Assembly (NCBI RefSeq): GCF_018143015.1
Contig: NC_054758.1
Coordinates: forward strand, 124,001-188,000
Origin: Lytechinus variegatus
Lineage: Eukaryota; Echinodermata; Echinoidea; Temnopleuroida; Toxopneustidae
DNA length: 64,000 nt
Reading direction: 5' to 3'
Shown here: positions 1 to 11,085 of the stretch, piece after piece
Layout of the letters: the number at the start of each line of letters is the position of its first letter
Numbering within the stretch: position 1 is the stretch's first letter
Translations under genes and position numbers: made by a program
The notes under the pieces: model-generated
The model's database searches: none
What the model was told of the DNA's origin: nothing
The model's input: the letters and a program-made list of their open reading frames with translations, nothing else

Positions 1-296
1 GGAAAATCTTGCGGGTGCTTCAGCCCCCGCTTCCAAGTACCAGAGCCTCCTCAATATAATGTAGATGCTGCCTTTCCAGATGAGGGCTTCATTTAGACGA
101 TATTGTAAATATATATTGTCAAAACAAAATAAAGGGTTGGGCAACTCCGACAGGCCACCGTCATGTACACGAACTTCTTTATGCGATATAAAACAATGCC
201 TTCTATGTTTTTTTTTCAAGAGGAGAAAGTAAAGAGGCTTTACTGTGTGTAGTAGAAATGTATCTTTCTTCCGTATGGGCTCTGAAAATATTTTAA
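1..296. other. Flanking sequence without a recognisable gene
   Basis: No convincing ORF, repeat or structural signal was seen. It ends where the 3' tail of the minus-strand LINE begins. Confidence 0.5.
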
Positions 297-322
297 TTTT
301 CATTTCATTTCATTTATTGGTT
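297..322 (-). repeat. LINE-A 3' tail, (TGAAA)-like short repeat
   Basis: Three tandem catttcatttcattt-type units on the plus strand read as TGAAA repeats on the coding strand. Short 3' tandem tails instead of poly(A) are usual for L2/CR1 relatives. This marks the probable 3' boundary of the insertion. Confidence 0.6.
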
Positions 323-803
323 TTTGCAACATTTTTCATAACAAAATTCTGGACAAGAAAATACATATCTGAGACTTGACATCAAAATAATGAACAATAG
401 TTTTGTATACAAATCCTCAAACATATCTTACATAAATGAAAATCATTAAGTGGTATTTCCTGTTACAATAAATAGAATAGTTGCAAGGGTCGTCACAAAA
501 GCAAAGCTTGAAAACGTAACAACCCTGGAAAATAGCCAAAATAATTAATGTCTACTGTCATTAAACGTGCAGGTGCAAGAGGGACTGGGAGGGGGGGCAA
601 GGGAGATGCTTGGTCCTTCGCATGGAATTTTAGAATATAACACGTTTTGTTGTTGATTTTTAATTTATACATTTCTAGATAAAATTCAATGTATAATTAA
701 AATAATGATAACAATGGTAATGATTTTCTTTTTTTTCAATTTGTTAGGTATTGGTTTAATTGCAATTCTTTTATAGTTCGTTTAAAGGAATAAAATGATC
801 TTG

Positions 804-1832
804 TCAGCTTGAGTGAATCTGGCAATTCCAAATATCAGGTCCATGATGTCTTAGTGTTTTATGTGCAAATAGTGTCCTAGGATTGTTTAAGTGAATATTA
901 TTGCATGTTCTTGTTGGATATGAGTGTAAATTGTTATTATATGAAAATAAATCCGTGAATACTGGAGGAAGCATGTCGTAATTATATCTATACATAAACA
1001 GTGCTATTTGTAAAGTATTAATATCATTTATCTTAAATATTTTCAGACGATAAAAAAGAGGATCTGTATGTGAAAGATAGGCAGAATTTGAACAAATTCT
1101 AACCGCTTTCTTTTGCAATAAAAGTATATGATTAAGCCTTGTCTTGCAGCTATTCCCCCAAATGAGGTTACAGTAGTGAATATATGGTAAAATCAATGTA
1201 TTATATATCATAACAAGAGATTTCTCTGGTAAGATTTTTTTTAGTCTACAAAGTATTCCAATTCCTTTAGCTACAGAGGAAGACACGTTGTTTATGTGTG
1301 GAGTCCATGATAAATGCTTGTCTATTGTGATACCAAGGAATTTTACGTATTCTTTTTTATCTAAAGGCACATTATCAATTTTAATATCTTGTGTAAAATT
1401 TTCATTTCTGTGAGATGATTTAAAATGCATAATATGAGTTTTACTTATGTTAAGAGATAACTTATTACATTTAAACCATGATGAAACTTTATTTAATTCT
1501 AAATTCATTATATTTATTAATTCTGGTAAGTCCTTGTGAGATAACAAAATATTAGTATCATCGGCGAATAAGATGAAAGAAAGAATGGAAGATGAATTTA
1601 CTATATCATTAATGTATACTAAAAATAACAAAGGTCCCAGAATAGAACCCTGCGGGACGCCGCAATTGACAAACGATACAGGAGATTTAACATCATTGAT
1701 AAAAACGAATTGTTGCCTATTGGAAAGATAACTCTTAATCCATGACCAAACAATGCCCCTTATCCCGTAATTATACAACTTATGAAGTAAAATACCATGG
1801 TCAATGGTATCAAAAGCTTTACTTAAGTCCAT
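804..1832 (-). pseudogene. LINE-A ORF2, 3' part: RT catalytic core and thumb, separated by a frameshift
   Basis: 342 codons beginning at MDLSKAFD, which is RT motif A and therefore internal to the family's protein rather than a true N-terminus. Motif B PQGSILGP is at 60-67 and the catalytic motif FADD at 89-92. The thumb and C-terminal region follow, including LQKKAVRIC, SHTDPLF and the final RHHGPDIWN motif common in this group. Relative to the upstream ORF the frame is displaced by one base at the A8 run. The ORF itself has no stop for 1 kb, so the shift is recent or artefactual. The usual LINE end is reached, so the 3' part is complete. Confidence 0.8.
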
Positions 1833-3757
1833 AAATAAAGCAACGGTGTGATTTTTTTTGAAAGTGAGTTTACAACTTTATCCAGCAATTTGGTTATTGC
1901 GAAATCGGTCGAGAAATTTTTTCTGAATCCAAACTGGGCTGGTGTAATAATCTTATTAAATGACAAAAAGGAATCCAATTTTTTGTAAACAATTCTTTCT
2001 AATATTTTTGATATGCATGGTAAGAGGGAAATAGGCCGATAATTTGTAACTTGAGTAGGATCATCTTTTTTATAAATCGGGATTACTTTGGCTATTTTCA
2101 TTAGATCAGGAAAGCATCCAGTGGAGAGTGATAAGTTAAAAATATGTTCCAATGGAGAAACGATACATGTTACAATTTGCTGTAACAGTTTTGTACTAAT
2201 ACCATCATAGCCTGTGGACTTCTTTGGTGTTAAAGCTTGTACTATTTCAATTATTTCATGTCGGTCTGTGGGGGTAAAAAACATTGTATTTTGATTTGGC
2301 TGGGAAAGATATTCTTTAAAATTCGTATTGTCACCAACTATCTTGGAAGCTAAATTGGGACCGATGTTTGTAAAGAAACGGTTGAATGATTGTGCGATTT
2401 CAGCCGGTTGGGATATTTCTTCATTGTCTATCTTAAGACTGTCGCTGTTGCTATGTGGTTTGCTTTTGTTAATCAATTTGTTTATAACTTTCCACGTGGC
2501 ATTTAAATTTCCTTCTGCATCTTTTAATTCCTTAGAATAATAATCTTTTTTTGATGAGCGGATTACACTGTTTAGAGTATTACGATATTTTTTATACTTC
2601 TTGAAACTTTGTTCAGACGGTTTAGAAATATACGATTTATAAAGTTTATTGCGTTTTTTAATTGAACGTATAATTCCTCGAGTGATCCATGGGTTTCTTT
2701 TATCATTTTTGCGTTGTTTTCTTTGAACAAGTGGTATATTTTTATTATAGTAATGAGTTAGTTTATCAATAAAGTGTTTGTAAGCTCTATTAACATCATG
2801 TTGAACCATAGTTTCATGCCATTCTTCTCTTTCTAAGTCTTCAATTAGAGCCGAAATAGTATTCAAATTTTCTTTTCTATATTTTCTTTTATTCGGCTTT
2901 TTATTATCATTAAGCTTCAGAAGTGGAGAAATAAAAAATATTGGTAAGTGATCTGTAATATCATAAGTAAAAACACCACTATGATTATTATCATTAAAAG
3001 AATTGGAAAATATGTTATCAATTATTGTCGCTGACATTGGAGTTATCCTAGTAGGTACATTTATACATGGATAAAAATCATATGAAAATAGTGTATCCAA
3101 AAATGTATTTATGTTATTATCACTGCCATCATGATTTCCGATTAAATGTGACGTGCTTTGTATATGATTTGACAAATCAATATTGAAATCGCCCATTATG
3201 TAAGTATGTTTATTTTCGCATGAAATTTTATCCAATTCACTATCTAAGTTTTCAAGAAAGTTGTTAATATTGCTACTTGGGGGTCTGTATAATGTTCCTA
3301 TGACTACATTTTTTCCATCTTTAATATCTATTTCAATGAATAAGCTTTCTATATCTTCAAAATGAATATCTGTTCTAAGTTTATATTTGATATTTGAATT
3401 AATATACATTGCCACCCCTCCTCCTCTTCTTTTCCTCCTATCAATGTGTATCATGTGATAATTGGGTAAATTATAGATATTTGGAGAATTTGACTTCAGC
3501 CAGGTTTCCGAAATACCAATGACTGAAAAAGAATAATTGTTTAGAGAGGTTAAAAAAGTTTCGACAGATTCAAAGTTTTTGCAGATACTTCTGGAATTGA
3601 AATGTAGTAAACTGAAATTATTATTAACATCAACATTGCCATCGTTATTGTCGTTTAATTCAAAGGCTGATATAAATTCCTGTGAAGTATAATATTTGCA
3701 TTTTTTTACATCATTTCGACTATGAATAGTGTCAATTTCATCCAAATGTGAGGTCAT
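1823..3757 (-). CDS. LINE-A ORF2, 5' part: APE endonuclease and RT fingers
   Basis: 644 codons. The N-terminal ~45 residues are unassigned. An endonuclease/exonuclease/phosphatase fold follows: HFNSRS (N54), SETW (E84), TLYRPP (156-160), GDFN (D190, N192) and DITDH (266-270), which are the usual catalytic and metal-binding positions. A basic linker of ~230 residues leads to the RT, with the KSTGYDGIS block near 515, a KVIPIYKKDD block, NYRPISLLP and QFGFRKNFST. The frame then leaves the RT at a run of eight A's (plus-strand T run 1852-1859) and ends ten codons later, while the missing motif A continues in the neighbouring frame. The protein would nick target DNA and prime reverse transcription. 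ATG at 3757 is the first in frame and the sequence upstream shows no similarity, so it may be the native start. Confidence 0.8.
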   Translation of the reverse strand: MTSHLDEIDTIHSRNDVKKCKYYTSQEFISAFELNDNNDGNVDVNNNFSLLHFNSRSICKNFESVETFLTSLNNYSFSVIGISETWLKSNSPNIYNLPNYHMIHIDRRKRRGGGVAMYINSNIKYKLRTDIHFEDIESLFIEIDIKDGKNVVIGTLYRPPSSNINNFLENLDSELDKISCENKHTYIMGDFNIDLSNHIQSTSHLIGNHDGSDNNINTFLDTLFSYDFYPCINVPTRITPMSATIIDNIFSNSFNDNNHSGVFTYDITDHLPIFFISPLLKLNDNKKPNKRKYRKENLNTISALIEDLEREEWHETMVQHDVNRAYKHFIDKLTHYYNKNIPLVQRKQRKNDKRNPWITRGIIRSIKKRNKLYKSYISKPSEQSFKKYKKYRNTLNSVIRSSKKDYYSKELKDAEGNLNATWKVINKLINKSKPHSNSDSLKIDNEEISQPAEIAQSFNRFFTNIGPNLASKIVGDNTNFKEYLSQPNQNTMFFTPTDRHEIIEIVQALTPKKSTGYDGISTKLLQQIVTCIVSPLEHIFNLSLSTGCFPDLMKIAKVIPIYKKDDPTQVTNYRPISLLPCISKILERIVYKKLDSFLSFNKIITPAQFGFRKNFSTDFAITKLLDKVVNSLSKKITPLLYLWT

Positions 3758-3770
3758 TTAAATACCATAA

Positions 3771-6093
3771 TATAAGAGAAAGGACCAAGCAGGAAAGAGA
3801 CAAGGGAAAATGGAATGGGAGTGCAGAGGGGTGCAGGACGAAGGAAAAAACAGCTTTCGAAAAAAATATGCTAACTTTGCCATTAACATTATACGTACGT
3901 ACAATGTGGTCTCAATTGTATATTTCCTATACATGGGACATAAAATATATTCAACATAAGTAATTTAGCAGCTATGCATAACTTTTTGTTTTTCATTTGT
4001 AACAAAAACTATTCACCTTATTCGAATCTATCTATGGTGACAAATATAATAAATTTGATATAACTTTACCAGTTATCAATACGCTTCTATTATACACAAA
4101 AAGATAAAATAAACAGGTTATACCCGTTAATATGGCATAAGAAAACGTGGTATACCCGGTACGACTATAATGTACACAATAACAATAATTTAGTGTCTTA
4201 GATTTTTATGTTAAACAAAGATAATCATACAAGTTCATAGTAAGAAACTGAAATTTATGATGATTATACATTGTGTAAATGTCAGTAAGGTTGAAAACCA
4301 AGAAAGAATTATCTTTAAAAAAATAAAACGGGGGGAAATGGAAAATGTAGTCAGATCAGCAATGATTCTCCGACTACTGTAAACATCAAGTTACATCTGT
4401 GAAAATACATATGACATCACATACGAAGGTAGAATGAGACACTGAAAAAGGTTTTCATTGGATAGCATTCAGATCAGCGTGGGAAAAAGGTAACGAGTAA
4501 TAATGTAATGCACCGATCATGCCGATCTGAACGAATGTCTATACATGTATAGTCATTAAGTTCTTTCTGCTGCACAGAATAATTACATCTGTAAAGTTTT
4601 GATGTGAGGCTCATAGAATGTGCGTGGTACAGAATACTGTTTTTCTTAGTACAGTTGTGCAGAAAAAAAGATGTATGAACAAATGCATTGAGAATGTACA
4701 TACAGCAGTGAATAGTTCACGCGGGTTTACCTTATTACATAATCCACGATTGGCGTGCCTGAATCACACCGTCCCGTGTTTGGCCGACCATCATGGACAT
4801 GGGCGCGCATACACAGAGCACAAGAATTCTCTTTAGATCTAGTTCTCTGCTTTGATAACAAACCAATGGAGAATGCTGCGTGGGTACACTGTATACTAAG
4901 TGTTGTTCGTTCGAAATAAATGAAGTGTACAGCTTCTGCCCAGCGGTACTCTTTGAAATGTATTCAATATTTTTGCTATCACTTACAAATATATATATAT
5001 ATATAGCTGAATAAGACAAATTAATGTTATGTGGCATCGGAAAATGCCAACAAATTACACCGTATACACAACAAAGGTGTTTTTTAATGATAACCTCATA
5101 TCTGTGAGAGAATGAAATGTTTAATTAATATGTTTTAGGCAGAATTCATGACTACTGACATTAGCAGAATGTATATAATACTAAAGATTTGTGATCTTGT
5201 CCGTGAATGGGGTATCCATACTGATTATATATTGATTACCACTATGGTACAAGAAAAAGTGTCTACCATAGATGTATTAGTCATGTACCATTATGGAACC
5301 CGAACTGACGACGATCTGATTTACAGGGTATACTTCTTTACTATTTTAAAATGCAATTTTCTTGAATTTAAAGGTAAGTATTTATAAACCTCAGGTAAGT
5401 ATTCCATCCTGCATAAATGTATTGTATTTTTGTTTGAGCAATAAAACCAAGTTTCAAAATTTGTTAATACTCGCCAAGAACAAGTTTTCGTAATCAATGT
5501 TGGAATATTTAGCGTTCAAATTCGAATGTGCACATTCGAAATGAGGCAGAATAAACTGTTTTGTACAAGTGCTTCTGAAATAAATCGATTGTTTTTTTTA
5601 AAAAGGAAACCTTAATCAGACAAACAAAGCACATAACACAATTTTATACTTTTTCTTATCAGCTATAAATGCATTTTTGTGACAACGATTCCGACGTCTT
5701 TTAAAGTTCAATATGAAAAAAATCAAGAAAATTAAAGTACATGATAAATGTACATATCATGAGGTGAAATCCTTCAATGAGCGGAATAAGAGAAATATTA
5801 ATTGAACATGTTGAATAGTGACACAGTTTTCGACTGACTTGACATGTAAAGTTGTAGAGCTTGGCATTGTAATATCAAGATCACCAATGTACTGGAGTCA
5901 CGATCAAAAGAACTAGTAGACGTTTAGCACAAAACACTGGTCATGCTGGTTGTGATTTGAAATATCACTGATGATATAATTGCATTCATCATTGATTGAC
6001 GTGCTCAAATACAATGGTATAAAGTTTTAACTTTCTGAAGGAACATAAGTCATTATTTTTCTAGCTATACTTTATTCTTAATACTCTTCTACG

Positions 6094-6140
<47 letters not shown>

Positions 6141-6403
6141 TAATGTATGTTTTTTCAGGTTAGGGAATATGAAAGGTCTAAGGTAATACATAAAGAGTAT
6201 ATAGTAATAATTGAAGAGATACCTATATGAAGACCATTTGTTTGTAATTAATTGGTGAACAGCAGATCTCAGGAAAATAGACATTTCAAACGAACAATAT
6301 TACAAAAAGTGAAGCCTCAATGAACGGGTATTATGGCATACCGTTATCACTAGCAGAAGTATTATTCAGTTTCAACGTTACAGACTTACTAATCTTTCCA
6401 TTT
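3771..6403. other. AT-rich stretch with no supported gene
   Basis: Only short ORFs of under about 100 codons occur, without recognisable motifs. There is a small (TA)n run near 4989-5005 and a long one at 6095-6138. The segment separates LINE-A from the orphan LINE ORF1 and shows no sign of belonging to either. Confidence 0.5.
6095..6138. repeat. (TA)n microsatellite
   Basis: About 22 uninterrupted TA dinucleotides. The short ORF reading IYIYIY on the minus strand is a translation of this repeat and is not a gene. Confidence 0.95.
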
Positions 6404-6727
6404 TTAATTTTGTTTCAAGTAATAACATAATGAGTGACTCAAAAATTTGTATACATGTATTGATGCCTTTTCATTTTTGCATGACGTGCACTTATCCTTT
6501 TCACTACAGCTGAATTTACAACTTAAGCATTTAGTCCTGAAATTATATTTCAAACGTCTCATTTTCTTTTTGCACGATGTATCACAATATATAAGTTCAC
6601 ACTGTTGAAGAATGGTGATGATGTATTTGGCATACATGTTTACGAAAGTTTATGAAACACAAAAAATAAACAAAACATTGTCTGTAACCATTTCATCATC
6701 ACATCTGACTTTATTCGGTTTTATTAC

Positions 6728-7717
6728 TCACACAAAATTGAAGGGGATGCCACCAGCCTGTCGCCATTTACCAGAGTAGAATCTGAGTTTCGTTCCTTTA
6801 CTGTACAGTTCTTGAACTTGTTTGATCCATTTCTTTTTCTCTTCCAGATCTGTTGGTGTGAGGTCATCTGTCATAAAATATGTTTCATCTTTCAGGGTCT
6901 CGCGGGCACGACGCATGACATCTATTTTCTCTCTGTAAGACAGGAACTTCAAGAGGATGTGTCTTGGACGACCATCAACCTTCTTACCATCACGATGGGC
7001 TCTTTCAACTTTCGTTTTCACCTTAAATTTGGAGTGAAGAATTTCCTCCACCATGGTGACGGGATCTTCGCGTTCCCCTTGAGGAACTTCTGGGATGCCA
7101 ACTAATCTGACATTATTTCTCCTAGAGAATCTTTCACTCCTATTTACAGCCACTTTATTGCGCTGGACTTCTAGGCGAAGCTCACTGATTTCCTTTTCCA
7201 TTGATTCTATTTTGGTCTTCATTCTATTTTGATTTTCCGTCAGGTCATCCACTCGCTTACGCTCAAACTCAAACGATGCTTCCATCTTAGCTTCCAATTG
7301 CTGCAACTTTCCGACGAAGCTATCTACTGCACTCTTTATCATCTTCTCGAATCTTGCCGTTGTTTTCGTAAAATAATCATCCAGGGCAGTAGATAATCCA
7401 GCGTTGGCATGTGGAATGTGCAGAGTAGAAGGCTGATCGGTTCCAGATATGGCGCCACGCGCCATGGCGATGACGTCATCTTCCTGTGGTTCTCCGTCAC
7501 TGTTTTCTGGGGTTGAGGCGGAGGCTGCACTTCTCACCGGGCTTGTAGGCCGTGTGTTAGACATGTTAGAGTTTGAATTTGGCGGGCTGTTCCGTGTGGA
7601 AACGGATTGGCCCTTACGAGTAGATTGTACATACGTTTTTTGCTTTGTAGCAGCTTGTCTTTGAGGCCTTTTACCCTGTGGAGGATCCATATCTGATCTG
7701 GAAGTCACGATTGTCAC
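6728..7717 (-). CDS. LINE ORF1 protein (L1-ORF1-like: coiled coil plus RRM)
   Basis: 329 codons with ATG at 7717 and TGA at 6728-6730. A basic, Ser/Pro-rich N-terminus (1-90) precedes a heptad-rich coiled coil (about 120-195), then an RRM-like domain beginning at RRNNVRLVGI (199-208) and including RPRHILLKF (250-258), then a basic C-terminal domain. This is the layout of the LINE nucleic-acid chaperone that trimerises and coats the element's RNA. In the family it sits directly upstream of an endonuclease-RT ORF. Here the downstream side (lower coordinates) has no RT for 3 kb, so it is an orphan 5' part, or its ORF2 was replaced or displaced. The reading frame is fully intact. The family assignment is from motif order only. 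Confidence 0.75.
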   Translation of the reverse strand: MTIVTSRSDMDPPQGKRPQRQAATKQKTYVQSTRKGQSVSTRNSPPNSNSNMSNTRPTSPVRSAASASTPENSDGEPQEDDVIAMARGAISGTDQPSTLHIPHANAGLSTALDDYFTKTTARFEKMIKSAVDSFVGKLQQLEAKMEASFEFERKRVDDLTENQNRMKTKIESMEKEISELRLEVQRNKVAVNRSERFSRRNNVRLVGIPEVPQGEREDPVTMVEEILHSKFKVKTKVERAHRDGKKVDGRPRHILLKFLSYREKIDVMRRARETLKDETYFMTDDLTPTDLEEKKKWIKQVQELYSKGTKLRFYSGKWRQAGGIPFNFV

Positions 7718-8650
7718 GATGCTGACGAAATAATTTAAACTTGATGGTTATGAAGTCCCAGAATTTGAAAATTTAGTGACGATTTGAGACCAACATTAAA
7801 ATAGGTTGTTTCTATTCCATAGCGCCCTCTACATTCATAGAGTGGAAGCAAAAACGGGGTTTGAGTATTATAGAGCTTACGTGTGGCTTTTTTTTAAATG
7901 TACTACAGCTCTTCTGCGTGTCAATTGTAGAGTTTTTTTTCTCCTTAATCTATTCCAAGATATCAATATACAAAAGTAATCTTTTAAGAGTTCTAAAGAC
8001 AATAAACTATTTTTGAATACATAAAACCAAAAGGGAAAAGGGTATCCTAGGCATGCTCCTCTTGGGTTATAGCCTCTACTGTGCTGGATCATTATTACAA
8101 ATTGCAAAACAATAATAATAATGATGATAATAATTATAATATTGATAATAATATTAATATAGATAAATATGAAATATAGATATAAAAGTTGTTTTATTAT
8201 ACCAAAAACGCAATTTGCCTTGACGGTGGCTTTTAAACACGATATTTTTTTATTTAGTGTCGGAATACAGAGAGGGGATGGAGTAAATTCGGAGGGCTCC
8301 CGTAGGCTTAAATAAACAAAAAAAAATATCTTCAGGTAACATGTCAACTGATGTCTCATACATCTGTCTTTTCCAAGTCGATAATACAAGTCAAACTGGT
8401 TTTGTAAAGTAACGGGAATGCCGCGGGGAATGCAGTTTTGCCACTTCGGGGTCTCCAAAAGACATATATTTTAACAAAGTGAAAATATGGATTGAGGTGG
8501 GGTACATTCGTCATGATTCATGTGCCAGAGCTTCATTTAAGCAGTAACCTGCAAAGCAATGTCTCCTGTAAATTTTCCAAGAGAAACAAATTAGAAACAA
8601 ATAACACAAAATTAATAGTGTTTTATCGTTCCCGAAATGCCTTTTTCCCG
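7718..8650. other. Non-coding stretch with AAT/GAT-type simple repeat
   Basis: It contains an interrupted AAT/GAT run at about 8109-8165 and otherwise no gene. The 193-codon minus-strand ORF at 7877-8458 is low complexity (IIIIII from the AAT run) and has no domain. Confidence 0.5.
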
Positions 8651-8654
8651 TATG

Positions 8655-8955
8655 TATCATAGATTACGGTGTGGCAGACACACCAACAAAAGCGATACGA
8701 GAAGCCGATGGAAGCTATTGTGTTGAGATTGTGTTATCTCGAATGACATACCATTGATCGCTTTATTGTCCGATTCGTGAGTGTGACTGTGACATAGATG
8801 TTGTTTTTGGTCTCGTTTTACCGCAATATCGCGTCATACATTTTGACATATTTGCCCTCTTTCTAAGCAAATTAAGACACTGATACTGTCATGAAGCATA
8901 TCGATTTTTTGCTTATATATTCTCTTTCATGTAGAATGTTGACATTTTGTATTAA
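8655..8955 (+). repeat. Dispersed repeat copy, same family as the arms at 41-47 kb
   Basis: The segment from ttacggtgtggcagac through gaatgacataccattgatcg and ttggtctcgttttaccg matches, with substitutions, 46154-46425 in the same orientation and 41575-41855 in inverse orientation. It shares only the middle third of those arms. This shows the arm sequence is an older dispersed repeat and not unique to the inverted structure. Confidence 0.75.
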
Positions 8956-9239
8956 TTGCTGTTATTTATAAACAGTTCAGGATTCTTGAAAAAATACTCT
9001 GTTTTAAATTATAATTTGCACAATTTATGTAAATTAGGTAATAATAAACAATGATATCCCAATTATTTTATGACAATTTTCTTCCTGTCTTACCCTAAGT
9101 CTTTATTTCTAATTTTAGGGCAGTTCTGGTGAAATATATATTCTGAATTACTTGTTTATACTATATCGACATAATATGCAAATTCATGCAAATTACTTGC
9201 TTATTTGCATAGATACAGCGTGTCTCTTTGGATGAATCT

Positions 9240-9824
9240 TTTTCTTTTGACTCAAGGAACATTTGTGCCAAGTGGGACATTTGTACTAAAAAAATGCAGC
9301 GTTCACCCCTTTTTTTGCAGTTAACAAGTCTACTATAAGTGTAAAAGTAAATCTGTAAGTATAAAATTATATAAATATATCCAAAAAGGAAAAAATATAT
9401 AAATACAAATGGTGTAACTGATATTGTAATCCGCTGGGTGTGAGGGGAAAAAACAGAAGACTTTACAGAAAAAAAAACTATACAGAAAAAAAAATGTATA
9501 TAAATTATGGAAGGGAAGCAAATAGCCTAAAAGGGTAAAAGCAAATAAAGAAACTGATGCTGTATGGGAAAGGGAGTGTATTAAGAAAAAAACATAGTAA
9601 ACATGAAAATAAGCAAAATAAATAAGTGGTAAATCTAAGAGCTGAAGGGAGAGAAAGAAATAGATATATAATAATTATATCACCTGAATAAGAGAGGAAA
9701 AATTGGAGCTGAGCTTATATGAGATATGGGAGGAAAGTAGAGGCAAAAACTATGATGTAACTAATCTAAAAGAGCTGAGGGGGGAATATTTGTGTACAAA
9801 TGGAAAGTGGAAAAGAAGGAAAGA
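9240..9824 (-). other. Probable 3' UTR of the Penelope-like element
   Basis: Directly downstream (minus strand) of the GIY-YIG tail there is no coding sequence, only T-rich and A-rich tracts ending around the AAAAAAATGCAG region near 9290. I infer it is the element's 3' UTR from position only; no boundary repeat was identified. The 8956-9240 stretch beyond it shows nothing recognisable. Confidence 0.35.
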
Positions 9825-10044
9825 TCAGTCGTTCCCCTCTTGGATGTTCAGGCCATGAGGTTGGATGGTGCGAAGTCGTCTCATCCAGAACTTCTCTCTG
9901 CTAGTATGGACTGAGTCAGGACGGGTACCTCAAGATTCGATGCCCTGTAGCATCATGTCAGTGATAGAGTGGCTGGGAAGGTTAAAATGGCGGCCAACTG
10001 GAGCGTCCAGCTTTGCTGTGTTGACGGTTGATCTGACGCCGTAG
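9825..10044 (-). pseudogene. Penelope-like element, C-terminal half of GIY-YIG endonuclease
   Basis: On the minus strand the frame from 10044 reads YGVRSTVNTAKLD, then PVGRHFNLPSHSITDM, one in-frame stop, then SREKFWMRRLRTIQPHGLN and a natural stop after EGND at 9825-9827. The HFN..HS..D block and the EKFWM..L.T..P.GLN block are characteristic of the GIY-YIG endonuclease carried by Penelope-like retroelements, which also use an RT that is absent here. The N-terminal half of the domain is not adjacent: the homology stops exactly at an inverted-repeat terminus at 10045 and resumes at 47575, 37.5 kb away in the same orientation. It is a dead relic (internal TGA). Confidence 0.7.
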
Positions 10045-10130
10045 GCGTATTTTTTTTTTTACACCACTGCTCCGCCAAAATTCCCCAAAATACGAAAGAA
10101 ACGGCTCGCGGGCAAGTCTAATTTGTGCGC
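10045..10130 (+). repeat. Left terminal inverted repeat of the 37.5-kb block
   Basis: It starts GCGTAT plus a T run, then ACACCACTGCTCCGCCAAAA (10061-10080), then AGAAACGGCTCGCG and a CAAG.TCTAA segment. All three blocks recur in reverse complement at 47574-47485. The outer side of each terminus is Penelope-like coding sequence. Confidence 0.7.
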
Positions 10131-10184
10131 TCAATTCAAGCGAGCTAGCTTGCAACATCAGGCGCTCGCGATCGCTATATGTAG

Positions 10185-10280
10185 GCCCGGGGCGCGTTTC
10201 CGTTTTACACCCTGGCGAGGGCATTTTCCGGAAAAAGTAGCCAAAAAGCGACTACTGAAGAGTCTACACACGTCGCTGGT
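10185..10280 (+). repeat. Inverted repeat arm, partner of 15075-15165
   Basis: The segment gcgtttccgttttacaccc through ggaaaaagtagccaaaaag to gagtctac is repeated in reverse complement at 15075-15165 with few changes. Weaker similarity continues inward on both sides, toward 10420 and 14950. The arms enclose the GATA arrays and the RLE retrotransposon, so they probably are the ends of an older short TIR element. Confidence 0.75.
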
Positions 10281-10505
10281 TGCAGCATGCAGCGTGCGAC
10301 ACAGGCGAGTCCACCACCGCATGCAATTTGCACAGTTACTGATCAGAGCACAGAGCTCCTCGGCACTTCAGAGAGAGCGGTAGTCAGGAGTGAAATCCGA
10401 ACATGCTTTTGCAGTCGCGTTGTTTATGATAGTTTTTTTCTAAAAATAAATTATTAACTAAATGAATAGAATGACAGACAAAATCAAAATAGTCAGGTAC
10501 TTATA

Positions 10506-10715
10506 ATGGAAAGACAAATTGAAGTTTGATGGATTGATACACTTAGAAGCTGCCGAAAGATATGATATAGAAGACTGATAAATAGATAGAGACAAGATAG
10601 ATAGATAGATAGAAATAGAAAGAGAGAGAGAGAGGTGGATAGATAGAAAGAAAAAGAGGGAGAGATGGATGGATAGATAGTTAAATAGATAGATGGGGAG
10701 AGAACTTGAGAGATG
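10506..10715 (+). repeat. GATA/GAGA microsatellite, left block
   Basis: Degenerate tetranucleotide array (gatagatagata, gagagagaga, gatggatagata). It contains the variant gagaacttgagagat, which resembles the gagaatttgagagat units of the right block. The minus-strand ORF reading SLSIYLS is this repeat. Confidence 0.9.
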
Positions 10716-11085
10716 GAGATATGACGCCTGGGAAAGGCCAGGTGACGACTGCGAATAGAGTAGTGACGACCAGGATAGTCTGGTGACTCCCCGGAGAGAC
10801 GGGACGTCAGGGAAGGCTCCCCTGATGGCGAAAAGCGAGCAAAAAACCGGCCCCTCAGAGTTACCGGTTCTAAGTGTAACCCATTTGCGGCGTAGGGTTG
10901 TGCGCCAGGGCTGAGGGGTGTCAGTGGGAGGGGTTTTACACCTAGTGGTGAGTGTGTGCCCACTTGATTTAAAAGGCTACTCACCCGCCGCATCCGCTTT
11001 TTCGCGTTGAGTCGCGCTGAATAGGAATCCAGATTGGGTTTTGAAAGAGCGGAAAGTTTGACTTGCAAACAGAAACCAAGAAGGT

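Larger units (their letters stand above)
297..3770 (-). mobile_element. L2/CR1-like non-LTR retrotransposon (LINE-A)
   Basis: The element encodes an APE-type endonuclease followed by a reverse transcriptase, both on the minus strand. A ~500-bp 3' UTR follows, ending in short TGAAA-type repeats at 297-320. The 3' UTR carries a segment (catttttcataaca, plus strand) also present next to the tail of the second LINE at 34.8 kb, so the two belong to related families. Domain order and the QKKA..SHTDPLF region of the thumb are typical of the L2/CR1/Crack group of the jockey superfamily; the exact clade is inferred. No ORF1 lies directly upstream, so the copy may begin at its ORF2. One frameshift splits ORF2, so this copy is probably inactive unless the shift is a sequencing error or is bypassed. 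Confidence 0.85.

Noticed and set aside
6404..6637. Cys-rich 77-codon ORF downstream of the orphan LINE ORF1
   Set aside because: Spacing of the cysteines fits no known finger, and conservation cannot be judged; likely chance.
7877..8458. 193-codon minus-strand ORF
   Set aside because: Contains poly-Ile from an AAT repeat and no domain; composition is that of non-coding DNA.
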